From Micrococcales bacterium KH10 (GTDB taxonomy: Bacteria; Actinomycetota; Actinomycetes; Actinomycetales; Cellulomonadaceae), in NCBI GenBank assembly GCA_900188465.1, contig FZPE01000003.1, forward strand, positions 1 to 64,000: a stretch of DNA of 64,000 bases, given 5' to 3'. The position numbers and the translations under genes are program-made. Below, piece after piece: positions 22,459 to 31,117 of this stretch. Positions within the stretch are counted from its first letter, which is position 1. Every line of letters starts with the position of its first letter. The notes under the pieces were generated by a model, which searched no databases, had not been told where the DNA came from, and saw nothing but the letters and a program-made list of their open reading frames with translations.

Positions 22459-23040
22459 TCAGGAAGCCTCGTCCACGGTCTTACTGCGACTCGAAGAACG
22501 TCCTTTGCGTTGCTCTTGCTTCGCATCGGACTTCTTCTTCGTGGGAGCCAGCACCATGACCATGTTTCGCCCGTCTTGCTTCGGCATGGATTCGACAGTG
22601 CCAAACTCCACCACGTCTTCTGCCAACCGCTGCAATAACCGCACACCCATCTCAGGGCGAGACTGTTCACGGCCTCGGAACATGATCATGGTCTTGACCT
22701 TGTCACCGGCCGAGAGGAACCGAACTACATGACCCTTTTTGGTCTCGTAGTCATGGTCGTCAATCTTAAGGCGGAAACGAATCTCCTTGAGTTGCGTGTT
22801 GGCCTGGTTACGACGGGCCTCACGCGCCTTCATGTCGGACTCGTATTTGAACTTTCCGTAGTCCATAAGCTTGACGACCGGGGGACGTGCGTCCGGCGCA
22901 ACCTCAACTAGGTCCAGATCAGCTTCCTGGGCGAGGTTGAGTGCGACCTCAATACGGACGACCCCTACCTGCTCGCCTCCGGGTCCGACTAGGCGGACCT
23001 CGGGGACGCGAATCCGGTCGTTGATACGCGGCTCGCTGAT
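22459..23040 (-). CDS. infC: translation initiation factor IF-3, starting at an AUC codon
   Basis: IF-3 keeps the 30S subunit free and proofreads the start codon. The C-terminal half ([15 protein letters not shown] and onward) is open from an ATG at 22866, but that would lose the whole N-terminal domain. Reading upstream in the same frame gives [19 protein letters not shown] ending in [11 protein letters not shown], the normal IF-3 N-terminus. The first residue is encoded by ATC at 23040, with GAGGAG seven nt upstream and no ATG, GTG or TTG in a sensible place. A non-canonical AUU or AUC start is a known feature of infC and underlies its autoregulation. The protein is 193 aa with a Lys/Ser-rich tail. 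Confidence 0.95.
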   Translation of the reverse strand: MSEPRINDRIRVPEVRLVGPGGEQVGVVRIEVALNLAQEADLDLVEVAPDARPPVVKLMDYGKFKYESDMKAREARRNQANTQLKEIRFRLKIDDHDYETKKGHVVRFLSAGDKVKTMIMFRGREQSRPEMGVRLLQRLAEDVVEFGTVESMPKQDGRNMVMVLAPTKKKSDAKQEQRKGRSSSRSKTVDEAS

Positions 23041-23087
23041 GGTGATCTCCTCACGTCTGTCACATAAATAACTGCCGCAACGAAGAA

Positions 23088-23115
23088 AGGCCTTCGCTGT
23101 AGTCAGCGAAGGCCT
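23088..23115 (-). promoter_or_regulatory. infC leader hairpin (attenuator or terminator)
   Basis: On the minus strand AGGCCTTCGCTG, a 4-nt loop and CAGCGAAGGCCT form a perfect 12-bp stem followed by TTTCTTCG, as in an intrinsic terminator. It lies 47 nt upstream of the infC AUC codon and about 190 nt after the stop of the upstream PAS gene. It may terminate PAS gene transcripts or act as an attenuator for the infC operon. A second stem (GTAGTGA/TCACTAC, 23178-23200) lies further upstream in the same leader. Confidence 0.65.
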
Positions 23116-23305
23116 GCATAGCCGTAACGGTCGATCACGAATACGTCATCGACCTCATGGCGAACCTGGACACTGTTGTAGTGAAGTTTCAACTCACTAC
23201 GGTTGCGACTCAGGTGGGAGCAGGACTCCGCTTAGAAAAGTCGGTCGGCGGCACTTCAAACCGAAGCACCATCAACCAACAGACAAGACTACCACATATC
23301 GACCG

Positions 23306-24652
23306 TTACGAAACCTTCAACGCAGCGACACTGTCATGCAGCCGTGCAGCCGGCAACGGTTTGACCAGCCCGCGGCACTTCTCCGTCAACGCCCGGAACG
23401 CCACGACGCGAGCACGGGTGCGAGTCTCCTGCTGGTCAACATCCGAGAGCATGCTGCTCAGTGCGCCACTGAGACGGAATCTGATCACGAGGTTGCGCCA
23501 ATCAAGCAGCATCCGTTGGAAGTCAGCGAGTTGGTTTCCCACGCGCTCGATGGTGTCGGCCACATCGAGCAGGATCCGGCCGGTATTTGCCCACTCTGCA
23601 TCGAGGTGGCCAACCGTGTTCTCAAGCGCTTCGCACAGTACACCGAGGGAAGCCATGGCCTCGCCTGGAGCTTCGCCCCGTGCGATATCAATGGCGAAAG
23701 ACTCAGCAGCGGCATTGTGAAGTACTGCCACCGCCAGGTACTGACGTAACGCCAGCAGGTCGGCGCGAGCCGCGGTGAGCAGACCAGGAAGGGTCTCGAG
23801 GCTGACGCTCACCTCCTGGGCAAGACTCGCTGCTGCCGACGCAGCTCGAACCAGCACCGGTGCGCTTCCCGCGACCTGTTCTGAAGCCTGTGCCGCCACG
23901 GCCACGACCCGAGCCAGATTGCCCACCGCGGGCTGCAGGCTCTCCGATTGCTCGCCCAGCTCATGGGCTAGGAGCAGATAGTCAGACAGTTGCGCCCGTA
24001 TGACCTCGATCTCTTCGTCGATGACCTTCGAAGCGGATAGGACTCGTCCGATCTCGTGCCCCTCACGCGTGATTGCGGCAGGCAACGGTGGACGAGGTGC
24101 TTTGGCCCACAGTGCGATCTCGGCAGGCAGAGTATCGGCGACTAGAGCATCGTAGGAGGAATAACCCTGTTCGGTCACTAAGCCCTCGATCACCCTGCTG
24201 GACTCGGCTGCAGCATCTGGGACGGACATTCCCCCCGCCGTCATCTTGCGTTCTGCCGCCCGCGCCTTGGCATAGATCTGCTCAATCATGGCGTGGTGTT
24301 CCGGATGCGACACTTCAGTGCGCACCGAGAGGAAACGGTCGGTGCCGACGGGAACAATGGTTGCGAAGGTCCAGTAACTTGCGCCATCGGCAGCGAGGTT
24401 TTGTATGTAGGCAGCGACCAGGCGGTTCGATTCCAACCGGTCCCAAATCATGCGAAACAACCCACCGGGCATCTCTGGGTGTCGGACCGCGTTATGCAAC
24501 TCACCGATCAGATCCGCGCTTTCGTATCCGGAGATCTGCGCGAACTGGGCATTGGTCCCGGTGATGATGCCGCGACGATCCGTCGTGGAGAACAACACCT
24601 GTCCGGTTGGGATTGGCCGGACTACGCCCGATGGAATGACATTGCTTGGCAT
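23306..24652 (-). CDS. PAS-domain (Aer-like) soluble sensor protein
   Basis: The N-terminal 120 residues form a PAS domain of the Aer aerotaxis type: RGIITGTNAQFAQISGY, then GELHNAVRHPEMPGGLFRMIWDRL and the SYWTFATIVPV strand, which is where such domains hold FAD. The remaining 300 residues are Ala-rich, mostly helical, with heptad-like stretches and no transmembrane segment. The canonical methyl-accepting signalling hairpin is not recognisable. The ATG at 24652 (448 aa) has GGGGG upstream; a GTG at 24670 is possible. It lies upstream of infC on the same strand. No chemotaxis genes are in the window; its function is unknown. Confidence 0.75.
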   Translation of the reverse strand: MPSNVIPSGVVRPIPTGQVLFSTTDRRGIITGTNAQFAQISGYESADLIGELHNAVRHPEMPGGLFRMIWDRLESNRLVAAYIQNLAADGASYWTFATIVPVGTDRFLSVRTEVSHPEHHAMIEQIYAKARAAERKMTAGGMSVPDAAAESSRVIEGLVTEQGYSSYDALVADTLPAEIALWAKAPRPPLPAAITREGHEIGRVLSASKVIDEEIEVIRAQLSDYLLLAHELGEQSESLQPAVGNLARVVAVAAQASEQVAGSAPVLVRAASAAASLAQEVSVSLETLPGLLTAARADLLALRQYLAVAVLHNAAAESFAIDIARGEAPGEAMASLGVLCEALENTVGHLDAEWANTGRILLDVADTIERVGNQLADFQRMLLDWRNLVIRFRLSGALSSMLSDVDQQETRTRARVVAFRALTEKCRGLVKPLPAARLHDSVAALKVS

Positions 24653-24791
24653 GAATGCGCCCCCGTTCACAACACGTCAACGAAACTAACTCTCACCACG
24701 GGGTGAATCGGAACATTTCGCCCCTCACATGAGTCGTTGCCCCAGGCAATTTATCGAGGTGGCATGAGCGCTGCCGCCCGCTGAGGATCGG

Positions 24792-25190
24792 ATGAGCCGC
24801 ATGATGGGTGACAATGGTGATGTGACCCACGATCAAGACAGTATTGCTTCGACCGATCAGACCCCAGTCGTCGCGGCGACTCGCGACATCGCCCAGGTTC
24901 CAGCGGTGGAAGTCATCACCACCGCCGCCGTCCATCTCATGAGTGCCGCGGCAGTCAAATGTGGTCTCTCTGAAGACGGAGAATCAGAGATGGACCTCGA
25001 TGAGGCCCGGAAGTTGATTGTCGCTCTAGCCGGGCTCGTGACTGCCTCTGCTCCGGACATCGGCTCACAACATGCACGTTCGCTGCGTGACGGACTGCGC
25101 TCACTACAGTTGGCATTCCGGGAGGCATCGCCGTTCCCGGACCCTGTCGGTGAGGGTCCGGGCGAATCGCTGACCGGCCCCGTGCGCTAA
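24792..25190 (+). CDS. DUF1844 domain-containing protein
   Basis: This small acidic protein of 132 aa carries VEVITTAAVHLMSAAAVKCGL, then DLDEARKLIVALAGLV and HARSLRDGLRSLQLAFREAS, the pattern of actinobacterial DUF1844 proteins. They are typically encoded next to infC or the his genes; the function is unknown. It is mainly helical with a disordered N-terminal tail. The start at 24792 has a GAGGAT sequence 3 nt upstream; ATG codons at 24801 and 24804 are alternatives. It is divergent from the PAS protein gene and converges on the SseB-like gene. Confidence 0.82.
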   Translation: MSRMMGDNGDVTHDQDSIASTDQTPVVAATRDIAQVPAVEVITTAAVHLMSAAAVKCGLSEDGESEMDLDEARKLIVALAGLVTASAPDIGSQHARSLRDGLRSLQLAFREASPFPDPVGEGPGESLTGPVR

Positions 25191-25239
25191 CCGCCTTACA
25201 CCAACCGTGCAGCCGGATCACGGCGTCATCGGCGACCGC

Positions 25240-26025
25240 TCAGCCGCGCACGAGTTTCAAAGCAACCGCATCGATACGTTCGGCGACAATTGAACTCGCC
25301 GACAGCGCGTGGTTGATTCGCGCAATATGACCATCCAGATCGCGCTGCGTCAGTCCTTCCACAAGCTGCAGTTGCACCACGATGCGCTCCGGGCCGGTTT
25401 TGTCCGGCAGACAGGTCACAGATTGCACCACGTGCGAGGACTCTTGGACGATCTGGCGGATGTGCTCCGCCACCTCAGGTATGACCGTACCCCCGACGAT
25501 GATCGGCTGCCACGGCTGCTGCTGAGCCATGGCCCACACTGCTGGCCGTGGAATAATCGCGGGACACGGCCCAGCGGGATCGACCACGAGCAACGACCAG
25601 CCCTCCGCAACCGATGCCAGAGCAGCGCGAGCGCCGACCACTGGTACCGGACGCGCCTGAGGATGCCAGTGTTTCATCGCATCCATTGAGGTGAAGACCG
25701 GCAGCGCAGTTCGTCCATCTCCGGTAGCGACCGCTACGATGCCCGTGGCCGCTTCCTTGTCTACCTGTAAGCCGTCGGAAGTCAACGAGTCCTGCACTAG
25801 TTCAGCCATCATCGGAATCAGGACGCGAATATCGCGTAACCGTTCGACGATCGCGGACATGCTGCCGTCGTCGCGCTGGTGCGACGTGAGCAGTTCGGCC
25901 ATCACCTCGTCGGCGGAACCGTCGTCATCTGCGAATGCAGAGGTGGGTGGCATCTGCTTGCCGTCCCCGCCGAGACCGGGCTCATCGTCGCAGCGCTCAT
26001 GTCCACCAAACGGGTGATGCATCAT
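25240..26025 (-). CDS. SseB-like protein
   Basis: The 261-residue protein has an SseB N-terminal-type domain in the middle (GRTALPVFTSMDAMKHWHPQ, then SLLVVDPAGPCPAIIPRPAVWAM) and a C-terminal SseB-like part (IVVQLQLVEGL). It is preceded by an unconserved acidic N-terminus. Actinobacterial SseB-like proteins commonly sit at the end of his clusters, but their role is not established. It starts 6 bp after priA and is probably the last gene of the his operon. The true start could be internal to the annotated N-terminus. Confidence 0.8.
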   Translation of the reverse strand: MMHHPFGGHERCDDEPGLGGDGKQMPPTSAFADDDGSADEVMAELLTSHQRDDGSMSAIVERLRDIRVLIPMMAELVQDSLTSDGLQVDKEAATGIVAVATGDGRTALPVFTSMDAMKHWHPQARPVPVVGARAALASVAEGWSLLVVDPAGPCPAIIPRPAVWAMAQQQPWQPIIVGGTVIPEVAEHIRQIVQESSHVVQSVTCLPDKTGPERIVVQLQLVEGLTQRDLDGHIARINHALSASSIVAERIDAVALKLVRG

Positions 26026-26031
26026 GGGAAC

Positions 26032-26775
26032 CTAGCGCCGACCTGCGACATCAAGTGCTTGCGGCAACGTGAAGGCGCCCGCGTAAAGCGCCTTACCCAC
26101 GATCGCTGAGTCAACCCCCTGTGGCACCAAGTTACGTAGCGCCGCCAGGTCGTCAAGGCTGGAAATGCCGCCTGAGGCGACCACTGGAGCGTTCGCCCGT
26201 GTTGCCACCTCGACAAGCAGGTCGAGGTTCGGTCCGCGCAGTGTGCCGTCCTTGGTGACGTCCGTGACGACGTAACGGGTACAGCCAGCCGCTTCCAGTC
26301 GTTCCAGCACCTCCCAGAGGTCACCGCCATCTTTGGTCCAGCCACGCGCTGCCAATGTGGTGCCACGAACGTCGAGTCCGACCGCGACCTTATCGCCGTG
26401 ATCAGCGATAACACGGGCGGTCCACTGTGGGTTTTCCAGTGCCGCAGTACCCAGGTTGATGCGCTGGGCCCCGGTTGCGAGCGCCCGTGCCAGTGATTCA
26501 TCGTCACGGATACCGCCTGAGAGCTCAACTGCGATGTCCATCTTGCCGACTACCTCGGCCAGCAGGTCTGCGTTAGATCCGCGCCCGAATGCTGCATCGA
26601 GGTCGACGAGGTGAATCCACTCAGCACCGTCTGACTGCCAGTCGAGCGCTGCCTGCAACGGGTCACCGTACGAGGTCTCTGAGCCAGCTTCACCCTGGAC
26701 TAAACGCACAGCTTGGCCGTCAGCGACGTCGACAGCCGGAAGCAGTACGAGTCTTTCTTGATCAGCGGCAGACAT
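26032..26775 (-). CDS. priA: phosphoribosyl isomerase PriA (HisA/TrpF bifunctional type)
   Basis: This TIM-barrel isomerase converts ProFAR to PRFAR in histidine synthesis. Actinobacterial PriA can also isomerise phosphoribosyl anthranilate for tryptophan. The sequence follows actinobacterial PriA throughout: [50 protein letters not shown] and [18 protein letters not shown]. The ATG at 26775 is chosen because AAAGAGAG precedes it and homologues start there; the frame extends back to 26922 into hisH but is unconserved. At 247 aa it is normal. The dual activity is inferred from the family, not visible in the window. Confidence 0.95.
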   Translation of the reverse strand: MSAADQERLVLLPAVDVADGQAVRLVQGEAGSETSYGDPLQAALDWQSDGAEWIHLVDLDAAFGRGSNADLLAEVVGKMDIAVELSGGIRDDESLARALATGAQRINLGTAALENPQWTARVIADHGDKVAVGLDVRGTTLAARGWTKDGGDLWEVLERLEAAGCTRYVVTDVTKDGTLRGPNLDLLVEVATRANAPVVASGGISSLDDLAALRNLVPQGVDSAIVGKALYAGAFTLPQALDVAGRR

Positions 26776-26845
26776 GGATTCTCTCTTTCCTCGCGGGGTC
26801 TGACCTGAGCTCATCGATGACTGGCGCAGGTACGGGTAACCGGAA

Positions 26846-27487
26846 CTAAACCGTGGTAAGCCAGTTCCGCAATAGTTCGGCGCCGGCATCGCCGGATTTC
26901 TCCGGGTGGAACTGGGTGGCACTCAGCGGCCCGTTTTCAACTGCGGCGACAAAGGGACCACCGTAGTCGGCCCAGGTCACCGACGGCAGCAGCAGTCCTG
27001 CGCTGGATGGCTCGTCGTTCAGCGGGAAACTACGCGCTGCATACGAATGCACGAAGTAGAAGCGTTCTTGGTCGATGCCTTTGAAAAGAACGGAACCCGA
27101 TGGCGCTGACACGGTATTCCAGCCCATATGCGGCACGACCGGCGCTTCGAGGCGATCAACCACACCTGGCCACTGCGCCAATCCGTCAGTTTCGTTGCCG
27201 TGTTCGACTCCAGTGTCAAACATCACCTGCATCCCAACGCAGATACCCAACACCGGCCGACCGCCCGCTAACCGTCGTTCAACCAGCCAATCGCCGCGGT
27301 GCGCTCTCAGCCCCGCAATGCATGCCGCGAAGGCGCCCACACCTGGCACTACGACTCCGTCAGCAGCCATGGCACGGTCAAGATCATTGGTCAAAGTCAC
27401 CGCCGCACCAACGCGCTCCAACGCTCTGACGGCCGAACGCACGTTGCCGAATCCGTAGTCGAAGACAACTACATCTTTAGCGGTCAC
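26846..27487 (-). CDS. hisH: imidazole glycerol phosphate synthase subunit HisH
   Basis: This glutamine amidotransferase subunit supplies ammonia to HisF. The nucleophile Cys is in GICVGMQ (about residue 83), and the His and Glu of the triad are in TQFHPEKSG near the C-terminus. The protein is 213 aa. Its GTG start overlaps the stop of the preceding unknown gene by 4 bp. The partner hisF is not in this window; the next genes are priA and an SseB-like gene. Confidence 0.95.
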   Translation of the reverse strand: MTAKDVVVFDYGFGNVRSAVRALERVGAAVTLTNDLDRAMAADGVVVPGVGAFAACIAGLRAHRGDWLVERRLAGGRPVLGICVGMQVMFDTGVEHGNETDGLAQWPGVVDRLEAPVVPHMGWNTVSAPSGSVLFKGIDQERFYFVHSYAARSFPLNDEPSSAGLLLPSVTWADYGGPFVAAVENGPLSATQFHPEKSGDAGAELLRNWLTTV

Positions 27488-27990
27488 GATTGCCCCTCAG
27501 CGGTGGGCCTGCGCTGCGCCGTTCTGGCGGCCCGAGCGGCCTTTGCCAAAGTCCTCATCGCCTTCCAGCGCCCCAGGCTGTTTGAGGCGACAGTCCCGGT
27601 CAATTCGTCCACGGTGGTCGCGCCCAACAAGATGCCTTCGACTTCTGATGGCAATGAATCCAGAATCAGTGCGGCCGGAACGTCATCACCTTGGTTCCCG
27701 CCAGCCCATTTCGTCGCACTCAGGCGGTCATCGGCAACGGTGAGCAGCAAAAACTGCGCATGCGGCACCGACTTGCTCAGTATCTGAGTCAGACCCGGCC
27801 CAGTGTCCGTGTCGGTCACTATGAACGCACCGATGTCACTGGGGACGGCGACGATCTCGATCTTGTTCAACGCACAAGTCGCGGCCAGGACTTCAGCCGA
27901 AGCGACCTGAGTCAACAGCACAGCAGGGCCGGGTCTCGTACTCACGTCGTCCTTCTCAGTTGGTGCTGCCGTGTTGTCGTGTCGCGTCAC
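27484..27990 (-). CDS. unknown protein embedded in the his operon
   Basis: I do not recognise a named family with confidence. The 168-residue protein has a disordered, charged N-terminus (about 20 residues). An alpha/beta-looking core follows: [22 protein letters not shown], an [10 protein letters not shown] strand, an [11 protein letters not shown] strand, and [23 protein letters not shown]. It ends in a basic helix ([20 protein letters not shown]). It overlaps hisB by 4 bp upstream and hisH by 4 bp downstream, so it is translationally coupled inside the operon. Similar small orphan genes are known between hisB and hisH in related actinobacteria, which suggests a conserved accessory role that remains undefined. 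Confidence 0.8.
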   Translation of the reverse strand: MTRHDNTAAPTEKDDVSTRPGPAVLLTQVASAEVLAATCALNKIEIVAVPSDIGAFIVTDTDTGPGLTQILSKSVPHAQFLLLTVADDRLSATKWAGGNQGDDVPAALILDSLPSEVEGILLGATTVDELTGTVASNSLGRWKAMRTLAKAARAARTAQRRPTAEGQS

Positions 27991-28592
27991 AGAGCGCCTT
28001 TCGTGGAAGGGACTCCCGTGACGCGCGGATCCCGTTCGACAGCACTACGCAGCGCACGAGCCAGCGCCTTGAACTGCGCCTCTACGATGTGGTGCGGGTC
28101 GCGTCCCGCAAGCACGTTGATGTGGAGGCAGATTCCAGCGTGATAGGCGATTGACTCGAAGACATGACGGGTCAAGGATCCGGTGAAGTGGCCGCCGATG
28201 AGGTGATATTCCTGGCCAGCCGGTTCACCCTCGTGCACCAGGTAGGGGCGACCGCTGATGTCCACGACGGCACGCGCGAGCGCCTCGTCAAGCGGAACGA
28301 TAGCGTCACCGAAACGCGATATGCCCACCTTATCGCCCAGCGCTTCGCGCAGTGCGTCACCGAGCACGATTGCTGTGTCTTCGACGGTGTGGTGTGCGTC
28401 GATGTCAGTGTCGCCATGGGCCTTGATCGTCATGTCGATCAGGGAGTGGCGTGACAGCGCGGTCAGCATGTGATCGAAGAACGGCACCGTCGTAGAGATA
28501 TCACTGGTCCCCGTGCCGTCAAGGTTGATCTCAACCCTGACAGTGGACTCGCTCGTGGTGCGCGCCAATTCGGCCCGACGTGTCTGGCTCAT
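27987..28592 (-). CDS. hisB: imidazoleglycerol-phosphate dehydratase
   Basis: This monofunctional HisB of 201 aa dehydrates imidazole glycerol phosphate. The metal-binding motifs are present in duplicate, as expected for this internally repeated fold: [13 protein letters not shown] and [16 protein letters not shown] in the first half, and the AYHAG...[17 protein letters not shown] region in the second. There is no phosphatase domain, unlike the E. coli fusion. It overlaps hisC by 4 bp and the following unknown gene by 4 bp. Confidence 0.96.
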   Translation of the reverse strand: MSQTRRAELARTTSESTVRVEINLDGTGTSDISTTVPFFDHMLTALSRHSLIDMTIKAHGDTDIDAHHTVEDTAIVLGDALREALGDKVGISRFGDAIVPLDEALARAVVDISGRPYLVHEGEPAGQEYHLIGGHFTGSLTRHVFESIAYHAGICLHINVLAGRDPHHIVEAQFKALARALRSAVERDPRVTGVPSTKGAL

Positions 28593-29740
28593 ACTCCTGC
28601 AACCTCCACCAATGCACTGAAAAAAGCATCCATTTCGTCCCGCGTTCCCACTGATACCCGCAGCCAGCCGTCAGGGCCGACCTCACGGATGAGCACTCCA
28701 CGGTCGAGCAGTCCCTGCCACACCGCATGACGGTCCGCGAACTGCCCAAAGTACACGAAGTTGGCATCGGAGTCGGCGACTCGCAATGCCACACCATCTA
28801 CCTTACGTTGTCTGAGCCACTGCACGGTGCGATCACGCTCCGCGCGCAACTGCGCCACCTGGCCAAGCAACTCGTCACTGTGCCGCAGTGCGGCCAGCGC
28901 CGCGGCCTGGGTGATGGCCGAAAGATGGTACGGCAATCGGACGATGCGCAACGCATCGACGAAGTCTCGGCTCGCTGCCAGGTACCCCAGTCGCAGACCA
29001 GCGGCGGCAAAGGCTTTCGACATCGTGCGTGTGACCGCGAGTGCAGGGTATTCGCTCAGCAGTTCCAGCGCCGAAGGGACCGACTCGCGGCGGAACTCGG
29101 CGTAGGCCTCGTCCACCACGACCACGGCAGGAGAACCGTCAACCCGCACTCGCCCGGCAGCCTCGAGGATCGCGGTAAGCACGTCACTCGCAAGCGCAGT
29201 GCCAGTGGGATTGTTCGGGCTGGTCAGCAAGATGATCGCGGGTTGGACTCGTTCAATATCCGCGACTGCCCGGGTGACATCGATGCTGAAATCGTCATTG
29301 CGCTCCCCCACCACCCAAGTGGTGTGGGTGTCACGGGCGTACTCCGCGTACATCGAATAGGTCGGTGTGAACGACATCGCGGTGCGACCCGGTCCACCGA
29401 AAGCCTGCATGATGTGCAGCATGACCTCATTGGACCCGTTAGCGGCCCAGATCTGTTCTGATGCCAGCGAGACCTTTGATTCGCGAGCAAGATAGGAAGC
29501 TAGCGCACCGCGCAGTTCCAGGAACTCACGATCCGGGTACCGGTTCATGGACGAGGCAGCCTGGGCCACGCTGCGACCGATGTCTTCAGTGATGGCAGCA
29601 GACGGCGGGTAGGGGTTCTCGTTGACGTTAAGTAGAACAGGAACGTCTAGCTGAGGCGCACCGTAAGGCACCTCACCGCGCAATTCGGGGCGCAATGGAA
29701 GTAGCGGACGTTCTGCTTGATCGGCGTTCACGATCCCCAA
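28589..29740 (-). CDS. hisC: histidinol-phosphate aminotransferase
   Basis: This fold-type I PLP enzyme transfers an amino group from glutamate to imidazole acetol phosphate. Visible are [11 protein letters not shown] at the N-terminus, [16 protein letters not shown], and [16 protein letters not shown] with the PLP Lys at about residue 242. The protein has 383 residues. It begins 2 bp after the hisD stop, and its own stop overlaps the hisB start (ATGA). Confidence 0.95.
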   Translation of the reverse strand: MGIVNADQAERPLLPLRPELRGEVPYGAPQLDVPVLLNVNENPYPPSAAITEDIGRSVAQAASSMNRYPDREFLELRGALASYLARESKVSLASEQIWAANGSNEVMLHIMQAFGGPGRTAMSFTPTYSMYAEYARDTHTTWVVGERNDDFSIDVTRAVADIERVQPAIILLTSPNNPTGTALASDVLTAILEAAGRVRVDGSPAVVVVDEAYAEFRRESVPSALELLSEYPALAVTRTMSKAFAAAGLRLGYLAASRDFVDALRIVRLPYHLSAITQAAALAALRHSDELLGQVAQLRAERDRTVQWLRQRKVDGVALRVADSDANFVYFGQFADRHAVWQGLLDRGVLIREVGPDGWLRVSVGTRDEMDAFFSALVEVAGV

Positions 29741-29742
29741 GT

Positions 29743-31086
29743 CTACGGAACGGGACGCAGCCGCGCCGCAATGGCCTCGCCGTGCGCCGGTAATCGCTCT
29801 GCAGCCGCAAAGGTCTCGATCTTTGGCCCGATTGCTTCGAGCGCTCCCTGGTCGTATTCAATGACCTGCACAGCGCGCATATACGAGTGCACGCCGAGAC
29901 CTGATGAGTAACGCGACACTCCCCCGGTCGGCAGCACGTGGTTGGAACCAGCCATGTAGTCGCCCAGCGACACCGGCGAATAGGGACCTACGAAGATCGC
30001 ACCGGCGTTAGTGATCTGTTCGGCACGCTGCGCGGCGTCACGGGTGTGGATTTCAAGGTGCTCTGCACCATAGGCGTCGACGACGCGTTGTCCGACATCG
30101 ACCGAATCGACGAGCACGATCGCCGACTGCGGGCCGGCTAGTGCCTGAGCGACCCGTTCGGCGTTCAAGGTGGTCGCAGCGCGACGCTCTACCGCCGCCA
30201 GAACAGCTGCGGCCAATGATTCATCGTCAGTGACGAGCACCGAGGCGGCGTTGGGGTCGTGTTCGGCCTGGCTGATCAGGTCACTGGCCACGAAATCGGC
30301 GTTGGCGCTGCCATCGGCGAGCACCGCGATCTCAGTCGGTCCGGCCTCTGAATCGATGCCGACTGTCGAACTGACGATGCGTTTGGCGGCCGCAACGTAG
30401 ACATTTCCAGGACCGGTGATGACATCGACCGGTTCGCACAGTGTCTCCCCGTCCAGGTCAGTCTCACCGGCGGCGCCATAGGCAAACATGGCGATAGCCT
30501 GTGCACCGCCGACCGCATAAACCTCGTCGACGCCCAAGATAGCGCAGGCTGCCAAGATCGTCGGGTGCGAGAGGCCGCCGTTATTCGCCTGAGGCGGTGA
30601 GGTCACGGCCAATGAGGGCACGCCAGCAGCTTGCGCCGCCACCACATTCATCACAACAGACGAGGGGTAGACAGCGAGACCGCCCGGCACATACAAGCCA
30701 ACCCGGCGTACCGGAATCCAGCGCTGGCGCACCTGGGCGCCTGGCGCCAATTCGACTGTGAAGTCCTGCGGCGCCTGAGCTCGGTGCACCTGGCGGACGC
30801 GCGCAATCGATTCCTCCAGAGCATCACGTAGCGCCGGATCCAGCGAATTCAACGCGGCGGCCAACTCGTCCCTGGGAACCCGCAATCGCACAGGACGCAC
30901 GCCGTCGAATTTCTCGGCCAGGTCGCGCAGTGCTGCCGCACCGCGGCCGCGGACATCGGTGAGCACCGGTTCGACGATGGTGGTGGCATCTTGCACCGAC
31001 ACCTCGGGACGAGGTAGCGCTGCGGAGATCTCGCGTGCGGAAAGAGTCTGGCCTCGCAGATCGATTGTTCTGATCACATGGACCAT
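29743..31086 (-). CDS. hisD: histidinol dehydrogenase
   Basis: This zinc enzyme oxidises histidinol to histidine in two NAD-dependent steps. The signature region with DLISQAEHDPNAASVLVT (catalytic Glu-His), GPGNVYVAAAKR and the C-terminal EHLEIHTRD and GSNHVLPTGG motifs are all present. It is 447 aa if the ATG at 31086 is used; a GTG at 31077 (VIRTIDLRG) also matches family starts. Neither has a Shine-Dalgarno, and TACTAT just upstream could be a -10 element of a leaderless message. It is the first gene of the his operon, 31 bp after dnaE on the same strand. Confidence 0.96.
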   Translation of the reverse strand: MVHVIRTIDLRGQTLSAREISAALPRPEVSVQDATTIVEPVLTDVRGRGAAALRDLAEKFDGVRPVRLRVPRDELAAALNSLDPALRDALEESIARVRQVHRAQAPQDFTVELAPGAQVRQRWIPVRRVGLYVPGGLAVYPSSVVMNVVAAQAAGVPSLAVTSPPQANNGGLSHPTILAACAILGVDEVYAVGGAQAIAMFAYGAAGETDLDGETLCEPVDVITGPGNVYVAAAKRIVSSTVGIDSEAGPTEIAVLADGSANADFVASDLISQAEHDPNAASVLVTDDESLAAAVLAAVERRAATTLNAERVAQALAGPQSAIVLVDSVDVGQRVVDAYGAEHLEIHTRDAAQRAEQITNAGAIFVGPYSPVSLGDYMAGSNHVLPTGGVSRYSSGLGVHSYMRAVQVIEYDQGALEAIGPKIETFAAAERLPAHGEAIAARLRPVP

Positions 31087-31117
31087 AGTAGTCGCGCACC
31101 GCGTACGCAGTGCCGGA

